A stretch of 64,000 nt of DNA, taken from the NCBI RefSeq assembly GCF_003945345.1, contig NZ_AP019308.1:5384501-5448500 (forward strand), in the 5' to 3' direction. Below the pieces are notes generated by a model. It was not told where the DNA came from, did not search any database, and saw only the letters and a program-made list of their open reading frames with translations. How positions within the stretch are numbered: position 1 is the stretch's first letter; each line of letters starts with the position of its first letter. The stretch is from Paenibacillus baekrokdamisoli. GTDB lineage: Bacteria; Bacillota; Bacilli; Paenibacillales; Paenibacillaceae. Position numbers and translations under genes: made by a program. Positions 57,740-64,000 of the stretch are shown piece after piece.

Positions 57740-58618
57740 ATGCGGGAATCCAGATGGAGAGCAGGTTTCCATGTCTTTAATTATACTTTTCTCTGTTTAA
57801 TCTCTATTGCTTGCGTGCTTCCGATGGTCCATGTCCTCGCGCTGTCTCTGAGTTCGAATGCTGCAGCTTCAGCGGGAATTGTCCGGTTGTGGCCGATCGG
57901 ATTTAATACGACATCTTATTCGTACGTCATGGAACAAGCCGCTTTTATCAACTCGTTTGTCATCTCATTGAAGCGGGTTGCTATAGGCGTATCGATTAAC
58001 ATATTGCTGACGATCTTGTTAGCTTATCCTCTGTCCAAGGAATCCCATAAATTCAAATCACGGACGATTTATGCCTGGTTTTTCGTGTTTACGATGCTAT
58101 TCGGCGGGGGTCTCATTCCCGCTTATATGGTCATTAGGACAACGGGCTTGCTTGATTCGATATGGGCGCTTGTCCTCCCGGGAGCTGTACCTGTATTCAG
58201 CGCGATCTTGCTGCTCAACTTCTTTAGAGGATTGCCCAAGGAATTGGAAGAAGCCGCATTCATAGACGGTGCCGGACATTTCACTACGCTGTTCCGAATC
58301 TTTCTCCCTCTCTCTACTCCGGCCATTGCTACCATTGTGCTGTTGTCGTCTGTTGGACATTGGAACAGTTGGTTTGATGGGCTCATCTATATGAACTCGC
58401 CGGATCATTATCCGCTGCAAAGCTATTTACAGACCATTGTAATTCAGAAAAATTTTTCCGGATTAACAGACTTGAATTCGGAGATGCTGCGACAAATTTC
58501 GGACCGGACGGTGAAGGCTGCACAAATTTTTCTGGGTGCTTTGCCAGTTCTCGTTGTTTATCCCTTTCTTCAAAAGTATTTCATGAAAGGCATCGTGATG
58601 GGGAGCGTTAAGGAATAA
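57740..58618 (+). CDS. Sugar ABC transporter permease (YtcP/LplC class)
   Basis: A 292-residue second permease: an N-terminal helix, a large loop typical of YtcP (NAAASAGIVRLWPIGFNTTSY), and the EAA motif LEEAAFIDGAGHFTTLFRIFLPLSTPAIATI. It ends with MKGIVMGSVKE, a typical YtcP tail. The ribosome site is GGAGGGG. Together with LplB-like and LplA-like proteins it completes the importer, which needs a shared ATPase from elsewhere. Confidence 0.93.
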   Translation: MRESRWRAGFHVFNYTFLCLISIACVLPMVHVLALSLSSNAAASAGIVRLWPIGFNTTSYSYVMEQAAFINSFVISLKRVAIGVSINILLTILLAYPLSKESHKFKSRTIYAWFFVFTMLFGGGLIPAYMVIRTTGLLDSIWALVLPGAVPVFSAILLLNFFRGLPKELEEAAFIDGAGHFTTLFRIFLPLSTPAIATIVLLSSVGHWNSWFDGLIYMNSPDHYPLQSYLQTIVIQKNFSGLTDLNSEMLRQISDRTVKAAQIFLGALPVLVVYPFLQKYFMKGIVMGSVKE

Positions 58619-58646
58619 AAAAATGATAGATAGGTGGAGGATTTAA

Positions 58647-60605
58647 ATGCGATTCAGACAAATACATCTCGATTTCCACAATCATGGATCCGTTAAGATT
58701 GGGGAACAGTTTTCCAAGCGGCAATTTCAGGAGATGCTTCAGCTAGGCCATGTAGATTCGATTAATGTGTTTGCGAAATGTTTCCACGGCTGGGCTTATT
58801 ACGACACACAGAAATTCAATAAGCACCCCGGATTAAAGTTCGATTTATTGGGTGAAATGATCGAGGCAGCACATGAGATAGGTGTCAAGACGCCGGTCTA
58901 TATTAATGTCGGATTAAGCGAAAATTTGGCTCTGCAGCATCCGGAGTGGTTGACCCGCGACGAGAATGACAAAACGCTCTATGATTCAGGATTTATGCAG
59001 CCCGGTCTTCATACCTTCTGCTTTCACTCTCCTTATTTGGAATATATTCTGCAGCTGACAGAGGAAGTGGTTGCCAAATACGATGCGGATGGGCTGTTTC
59101 TAGATATCGTTTTTCCGAAAGCTTGTTATTGTCATCATTGCAGAGGAGCTCTGCTGGAAGAAGGCAAAGATCCATTAAATCGAAACGATGTTATGGACCT
59201 GGCAGAGAGGGTATACGCCAATTACACAAGTCAGCTCAATGAGCGGGTATGGAAAATCAAGCCCGGTCTCGATATTTTTCATAACAGCGGCATTAGGTGC
59301 GGGCGCCGGGATATGGTAGCGATGAATAGCCATATTGAAGTGGAATCGCTGCCTTCCGGCGGATGGGGCTATGATTATTTTCCGATTTCGGCGAGATACT
59401 TCCAACAGTTAGGGAAAAAGGTTGTCGGGATGACTGGACGATTTCATATGAACTGGGGCGAGTTTGGCGGGTATAAGCATGCGAATGCCATTCGGTTCGA
59501 AGCGGCATTGGCTCTTGCGCATGGAACGCACTGCTCCGTAGGCGATCACTTGCATCCCGATGGAATCATGGACCCCATTGTCTATCGAATGGTCGGCGAG
59601 GCTTACCGGGAGGTGGAAGCCAAGGAACACTGGTGCACGGATGTGACAAATGTAGCAGATGTAGCCTTACTCTCGCTAGAGTCGACTGGACTCGAGCACG
59701 CCAGGATGGGACTCTCGGATACGGGAGCGTACCGTATTCTCCAAGAAGGCAATATCTTGTTTGATATCGTGGATATGGAATCCGACTTCCATCCATACAA
59801 AGTGATTATTTTGCCTGACAGGGTCAGAATTACGGATTCACTCGGCGTTAAGCTAAACCGTTATTTAGATAACGGCGGCAAGGTATTTGCGACAGGAGAG
59901 TCCGGACTCAACTCGGCAGGGGACGCATTTGCGCTTGATCTGGGAGTGGAGTGGGTAGGGGTTAATCCGTACAAACCTGATTTCTACAAACCGTATGAGC
60001 CATTGGCTAGTTTCGGAGAAGGATCATTTGTATTTTATTCGCAGGGACAGAAGGTTTCATTAAACGGCGGTAAGGAACTGGGCAACAGGGAAGATCCTTA
60101 TTTCAACCGTGGCTTACATGCCTATTACTTCACTCATACTCCGAACAGCCGCAATGATGCAGGGCCTGGGATGGTTGAAAGCGCGAATGGCATTTACTTG
60201 GCATGGGATGCGTTCGAGGATTACGCGGAAAACGGCAGTTTGTTCGTTAAGGAAACGGTGCTTTATGCGCTTGAAAGATTGCTGGGCGCAAGTAAAGTGC
60301 TAACTACCAGCTTGCCTGCCCAAGGCGTTGTAACGCTTCAGCATCAGACGAAGGATTCCCGGTACATTAATCATCTTCTGTATGCTTTTCCGGTTAAGAG
60401 GGGGAGAGACAAAGAAGTTATAGAAGATATAACGCCGATCTATCAGATTGACGTCAAGCTTCAATTGCCTGAAATCATTCGTCGCGTATATACCGTTCCG
60501 CAGCTAGAGGACATTCCTTTCGAGCAGGATGGATCGTCCGTTCGCTATCAAGTGCCTGTTATAGACTGTCATCAGATGATTGCGATTGAATATGACAAAG
60601 CTTAA
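58647..60605 (+). CDS. Putative glycoside hydrolase (GHL6-like, with trimerisation-type domain)
   Basis: A 652-residue cytoplasmic protein (no signal peptide). The N-terminal TIM barrel (about 1-330) resembles hypothetical glycosyl hydrolase family 6 (PF14871-like) and the alpha-amylase/fucosidase superfamily: QIHLDFHNHGSVKIGE, GVKTPVYINVGLSENLALQHPEWLTRD, KYDADGLFLDIVFPKACYCHHCRGALLEE and GMTGRFHMNWGEFGGYKH. A GH42-type trimerisation domain follows (DFHPYKVIILPDRVRITDSLGVKLNRYLDNGGKV-type). Candidate acids are Asp in LFLDIVF and Glu in NWGEFGG. It likely trims oligosaccharides imported by the transporter just upstream. Specificity unknown. Confidence 0.75.
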   Translation: MRFRQIHLDFHNHGSVKIGEQFSKRQFQEMLQLGHVDSINVFAKCFHGWAYYDTQKFNKHPGLKFDLLGEMIEAAHEIGVKTPVYINVGLSENLALQHPEWLTRDENDKTLYDSGFMQPGLHTFCFHSPYLEYILQLTEEVVAKYDADGLFLDIVFPKACYCHHCRGALLEEGKDPLNRNDVMDLAERVYANYTSQLNERVWKIKPGLDIFHNSGIRCGRRDMVAMNSHIEVESLPSGGWGYDYFPISARYFQQLGKKVVGMTGRFHMNWGEFGGYKHANAIRFEAALALAHGTHCSVGDHLHPDGIMDPIVYRMVGEAYREVEAKEHWCTDVTNVADVALLSLESTGLEHARMGLSDTGAYRILQEGNILFDIVDMESDFHPYKVIILPDRVRITDSLGVKLNRYLDNGGKVFATGESGLNSAGDAFALDLGVEWVGVNPYKPDFYKPYEPLASFGEGSFVFYSQGQKVSLNGGKELGNREDPYFNRGLHAYYFTHTPNSRNDAGPGMVESANGIYLAWDAFEDYAENGSLFVKETVLYALERLLGASKVLTTSLPAQGVVTLQHQTKDSRYINHLLYAFPVKRGRDKEVIEDITPIYQIDVKLQLPEIIRRVYTVPQLEDIPFEQDGSSVRYQVPVIDCHQMIAIEYDKA

Positions 60606-60680
60606 TGAAGCGGATGAGGTCATGCGCGAGGCGACATTTGAGAATGAGAACCGGGAAAACCGCTAAGGAGGATTCATCGA

Positions 60681-62804
60681 ATGGCAGAAAAGAAATACGA
60701 GTTTCGCAAGCGATTGGAGGTTGTTCATCAACCCAATCGGCGAGATTCCGAGGCAATTGCCCAAAAGAATGAGATCACGATCGATCAAGATTGGAGCATT
60801 GCGATTGGTGAAGAAGCAACTCCTCTGATGATGAACGTGGCCAAAGATCTTCAAGATTATTTGCTCGTGAGCATGAATATCTCGGTAAGACTTCTTATCG
60901 TGAAGAACGTATTGGAGTATTCGCAAACGAAGGATAGGACAATCATCCTTGCGACCAAGGAAGAACTCCCGGAAGTCGGTCAGGCTTTGAACCTGCCTCG
61001 AAGCTACATTGTCATCGTTAGCGACAGACGCATCATCGTATGCGGCAATGACGAACGCGGAGTCGGTCAGGGAAGCTATTACCTCGAGGATTTGATGAAC
61101 TTGCGGGAGGCGCCTTTCCTTACCGTTCAAGAGGTTATGAGGGAACCGATCTTCTCGCCGCGGATGGCGCATTCGGGCTGGGGACTCGACCGTTATCCCG
61201 ATGCCCATCTGAATGCTATGGCCCATGCAGGCATTGACGCGATCCTTGTGTTCGTCAAGGATGTGGACAAAACAACGGAAGGCTATCAGGATTTTAACTA
61301 TCTTGTTGACCAGGCGGCCCTATATGGTCTTGATGTCTATGTATACAGCTATTTAATCTCGCGAAAGCATCCTGATGAGCTCGACGCGGAGCAATATTAC
61401 GACAGAGTTTACGGTAAGATTTTCGAGGCTTGCCCGCGCTTCAAAGGTGTCATACTCGTGGGCGAGTCCTGTGAATTTCCAAGCAAAGATGACAATACGA
61501 CCGGCGTTCTCAGGCTTGAATGGCCTGCAGATCAGCCGCAGACTAAGCCGAGTCCCGGCTGGTGGCCGTGCACCGACTATCCGCAATGGCTGAATCTATT
61601 GAAGAAGGTCGTCCGCAAGCATAATCAGGAGGCGGATATCGTTTTCTGGACGTACAACTGGGGCTGGGCTCCCGAGGAGGATCGCCTTAAGCTGATCAGG
61701 AATGTACCGGAGGATATTACTCTGCTCGTTACGTTCGAAATGTTCGAGCAGATCAAGCATGAGCATGTAACCAACGTATGCGTGGATTACACGATCTCTT
61801 TCGAAGGACCTGGCCAATATTTCAGCAGTGAAGCGAAGGTCGCCAAGGAAAGAGGACTCAAGCTATATGCGATGAGCAATACGGGGGGATTAACCTGGGA
61901 TATTGGCGTTATCCCTTATCAACCCGTACCTAATCAGTGGGCGAACCGACATTCCGCTCTTCTGCAAGCGAATGCGGATTGGGGGTTATCGGGTCTGATG
62001 GAAAGCCATCACTACGGCTGGTGGCCGTCCTTTATCAGCGATATCACGAAATGGACCTATTGGAATCCGAGTCCGCCTTCAGAACAAATAGTTGAAGCAA
62101 TTGCCATACGCGATTTTAGCCGTGAAGCGGTTGATCACGTCTTGGAAGCATGGCGGAGCTGGAGCGAAGGAATTAGACATTATGTTCCGACCATAGAAGA
62201 CCAGTATGGACCGTTCCGTATCGGTTCCTCCTATCCATTCGTATTCCAGAACGAGGTGAAAATGCCGGTCGCTTGGCATGCGATGTTCGGCAACGAGATC
62301 ATATTTACGGCTTATAAGCCAATAGACACTTCGCGCCAATCGTTAGGCGCGTCACGGTATCCTGTAGAAATAAGAAGCTTGCAACGGATGCTGGAGCTGA
62401 TGATTCAAGGTAACGAAGCGATGAAGAAAGCGATAGCGCTTACACCGGAGAGGAAGCGGGAGCAGGCGCTGAAAGGGCTAGGAATCAGCCTATTTATCAC
62501 GCATGCGGTGCAGACGGCAATACATGCGAAGCAATGGTGGCTGCTGAAGCAAAGGCTGCTTATAGAGCCGGATACCGGCAAAGCGCTTGCCATTCTGGAG
62601 GAAATGCAATCGCTGGCCAAAAGCGAGATTGCCAATGCGCAAGCGGTCATTCCCCTTGTAGAAGCGGATTCCCGGTTAGGCTGGGAGCCTAGCATGGATT
62701 ACATGACGGATGCCGAGCATTTGCATTGGAAGATTAATCAAGTAAGAAGCGTGATCGAGAACGAATTTCCGGGATGGCGGGCATCACTGGCGCTTACGGA
62801 CTAA
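60681..62804 (+). CDS. Putative glycosidase with hexosaminidase/glucuronidase-type N-terminal domain
   Basis: A 707-residue cytoplasmic protein not matched to a named family by eye. Residues about 25-155 show the small alpha/beta domain found in front of GH20, GH67 and GH84 enzymes (TIILATKEELPEVGQAL... and NDERGVGQGSYYLEDLMNLREAP). A TIM-barrel-like region (165-440) follows with SPRMAHSGWGLDRYPDAHLNAMAHAGIDAILVFVKD, GVILVGESCEFPSKD (possible acid) and DIVFWTYNWGW. A helical C-terminus completes it. The ribosome site is AGGAGG. It is coupled in the operon to the GHL6-like protein, so probably acts on the same glycan, perhaps one with an N-acetyl or uronic sugar. Confidence 0.6.
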   Translation: MAEKKYEFRKRLEVVHQPNRRDSEAIAQKNEITIDQDWSIAIGEEATPLMMNVAKDLQDYLLVSMNISVRLLIVKNVLEYSQTKDRTIILATKEELPEVGQALNLPRSYIVIVSDRRIIVCGNDERGVGQGSYYLEDLMNLREAPFLTVQEVMREPIFSPRMAHSGWGLDRYPDAHLNAMAHAGIDAILVFVKDVDKTTEGYQDFNYLVDQAALYGLDVYVYSYLISRKHPDELDAEQYYDRVYGKIFEACPRFKGVILVGESCEFPSKDDNTTGVLRLEWPADQPQTKPSPGWWPCTDYPQWLNLLKKVVRKHNQEADIVFWTYNWGWAPEEDRLKLIRNVPEDITLLVTFEMFEQIKHEHVTNVCVDYTISFEGPGQYFSSEAKVAKERGLKLYAMSNTGGLTWDIGVIPYQPVPNQWANRHSALLQANADWGLSGLMESHHYGWWPSFISDITKWTYWNPSPPSEQIVEAIAIRDFSREAVDHVLEAWRSWSEGIRHYVPTIEDQYGPFRIGSSYPFVFQNEVKMPVAWHAMFGNEIIFTAYKPIDTSRQSLGASRYPVEIRSLQRMLELMIQGNEAMKKAIALTPERKREQALKGLGISLFITHAVQTAIHAKQWWLLKQRLLIEPDTGKALAILEEMQSLAKSEIANAQAVIPLVEADSRLGWEPSMDYMTDAEHLHWKINQVRSVIENEFPGWRASLALTD

Positions 62805-62865
62805 CAGCCACATTCACGAGCTGGATTTTTAATCGAATGGCCCGTTAAAGAAGGGGGTGACAACG

Positions 62866-62928
62866 GTGTAACAGATTATTGAGAGGATTGAAACGCCTGC
62901 CGTCGTTGTGGACATGGAAATGATGTAA
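62866..62928 (+). pseudogene. Remnant head of an alanine-racemase-fold amino acid enzyme
   Basis: GGGGGTGA precedes a GTG followed at once by TAA and then the frame QIIERIETPAVVVDMEMM and a stop. I-x-TPAVVVD-x-x-M is the start of D-threonine aldolase/D-serine dehydratase-like PLP enzymes (consensus TPALVVDLD). Nothing after it matches, so only an 18-codon relic remains. Confidence 0.5.
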
Positions 62929-62996
62929 GCCGATTTATAGGCGGAAACATGAAGAAGTTCTCTTTACCTAAATTTAAAATTCAGGAGGAAGAAACG

Positions 62997-64000
62997 ATGT
63001 CAGAAATCATGGATCATTCCAAGCAAATTGATGGACAACAGAGAACAGGCACAGGGCCAGACGCAGGGGCAGACACAGACACAGATAAAGGGACATTAAG
63101 TCGGAGAAAATTTTTGACTGCGATTGGTGGATTGGGTGCAGTTGTTGCTACTGGCGGTTTGCTGTTTAACAATCCTCAGTTGGCCAGCGCGAAAAAGAAC
63201 AGCGAGAACAGCATCAACACCGAGAATGTGATTTATCTGAATAGCGTTGCAGATATTCAAACCCTTGATTTATCAACGCTTACTGATGGTCAGCAATTCA
63301 GTGTACGTTGCTTTCATCCCAATACAACGATTGGCGGGGGTATCTTCTATCTGAATAAAACCCGTGCGAAATCAGCTCATAATGGAGGTACCATTGTATC
63401 TACCACCGTTCCATGGAATGGAACGGTAGCGGGTCTGCCGGGTTTTCTCAATGGAACAGGCGAAACGAATCCAACAGGATCCGGATGTCTGGTCCGTTTG
63501 TACGGGGAGAGGATTACTTCTCATATGTTCGGTGCGAGGGGAAATAGTACCGATGATGATACGACAGCCATTCAGGCAGCTATTAACGTAGGCATCCCTC
63601 TTTATTTCCCGGAAGGGACCTATTTATTAAAACTATCACAATCGATAACGCTTGCAGGTGGCCCTACTGTTTGTTCTTTGATTGCGCGGGATAAAATGAA
63701 TCTGCTAGGGGCGGGTATTGGAAAAACGATATTCAAGCTAAAAGATAACGAGTCAACCGATTCCAGCCCAAAATACTTTAATATTATTGCTGGCAACACC
63801 GTAATAAATAACCTTTACGTTGAAGGTATTACATTCGATGTGAACGGAGCTAATAATAAAATTAGTCCCAATAGAAGCAGTGGCTCTTATTATGCATTTA
63901 ATTGTGCAGGAATTTTCATCTCCGGTACTGTTGCAACTTCCGGCTCCGATGCCAGGTTGTATAATTCTAAAATCACGAATTGCGAGTTTATCAACTCTCC
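62997..64000 (+). CDS. Tat-exported pectate-lyase-like beta-helix protein, partial (3' end outside window)
   Basis: The open frame runs past the window edge; about 334 residues are visible. An acidic Gly/Thr/Asp-rich N-terminus precedes a twin-arginine signal (LSRRKFLTAIGGLGAVVATGG), so the folded protein is exported by Tat. Residues about 180-200 carry MFGARGNSTDDDTTAIQAAIN, the entry motif of the Pectate_lyase_3 (phage tailspike-like) superfamily, followed by beta-helix rungs. The ribosome site is AGGAGGAAG. Placed after the sugar importer and glycosidases, it probably cleaves or binds the extracellular polysaccharide feeding this locus. Confidence 0.85.
   Translation, partial: MSEIMDHSKQIDGQQRTGTGPDAGADTDTDKGTLSRRKFLTAIGGLGAVVATGGLLFNNPQLASAKKNSENSINTENVIYLNSVADIQTLDLSTLTDGQQFSVRCFHPNTTIGGGIFYLNKTRAKSAHNGGTIVSTTVPWNGTVAGLPGFLNGTGETNPTGSGCLVRLYGERITSHMFGARGNSTDDDTTAIQAAINVGIPLYFPEGTYLLKLSQSITLAGGPTVCSLIARDKMNLLGAGIGKTIFKLKDNESTDSSPKYFNIIAGNTVINNLYVEGITFDVNGANNKISPNRSSGSYYAFNCAGIFISGTVATSGSDARLYNSKITNCEFINS

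Overview
The window looks like a chromosomal segment of a low-to-mid GC, endospore-former-type Firmicute, most likely Paenibacillaceae. The reasons are strong AGGAGG-type ribosome sites, frequent GTG/TTG starts, an S-layer-homology (SLH) protein, LplB/YtcP-type sugar transporters next to AraC regulators, a class I preQ1 riboswitch, an HxlR/hxlAB locus, and many paralogous TetR, SDR and ABC genes. No rRNA, tRNA, CRISPR array, prophage or intact insertion sequence was found. It is a patchwork of small operons.

Layout. 1-4.1 kb: drug-type ABC transporter with divergent TetR regulator, EamA exporter, arylamine N-acetyltransferase. 4.3-7.8 kb: two-gene ABC exporter. 8.1-13.0 kb: sodium:amino-acid symporter, GNAT/membrane pair, PAF-acetylhydrolase-like protein with a MerR regulator. 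13.1-17.7 kb: adhesin-like lipoprotein, ABC-2 transporter and a divergent single-chain histidine kinase/response regulator. 17.9-21.3 kb: PhnA-like protein, SDR plus luciferase-like oxidoreductase, YdeI-like protein. 21.9-24.9 kb: 1000-residue SLH protein with three beta-helix-type repeats. 25-26.8 kb: gene debris and an Eis-like acetyltransferase. 26.9-34.6 kb: SDR and a TetR-headed peptide ABC operon ending in an OsmC protein. 34.7-39.9 kb: MFS exporter, VOC protein, a 190-base inverted-repeat element, WYL regulator, DinB and EVE proteins, coiled-coil FlxA-like protein. 40-42.3 kb: polar amino acid ABC transporter. 42.5-45.1 kb: preQ1 riboswitch and queCDEF. 45.1-46.3 kb: hxlR with a collapsed hxlAB. 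46.4-49.3 kb: two small surface-type proteins and flavohemoglobin hmp under a perfect Fnr/Crp-type palindrome. 49.3-52.3 kb: AraC regulator with a sugar/inositol-type dehydrogenase and isomerase. 52.4-64 kb: a polysaccharide-use locus made of a membrane-bound AraC sensor, LplABC-type importer, two poorly characterised glycoside hydrolases, and the start of a Tat-exported beta-helix (pectate-lyase-like) protein cut by the window edge.

Two themes stand out. First, gene erosion: at least seven fragments or fusions were recognised (YesN-type regulator, Gfo/Idh dehydrogenase, LysR head, SDR piece, hxlA-hxlB deletion fusion, chorismate mutase tail, PLP amino-acid enzyme head), often directly abutting intact genes or promoters. 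Second, readable local control: dyads suited to TetR, MerR, HxlR and Fnr/Crp proteins sit at promoter positions. The least explained items are the 36.6-36.8 kb structured element directly downstream of an extended -10 promoter, the fused kinase/regulator, and the glycoside hydrolase cluster at the right end.

Coordinates of starts were moved from the longest open frame to the ATG/GTG/TTG with the best ribosome site where the two differ; this is stated in each entry. All family assignments are by eye from motifs; no database search was possible.
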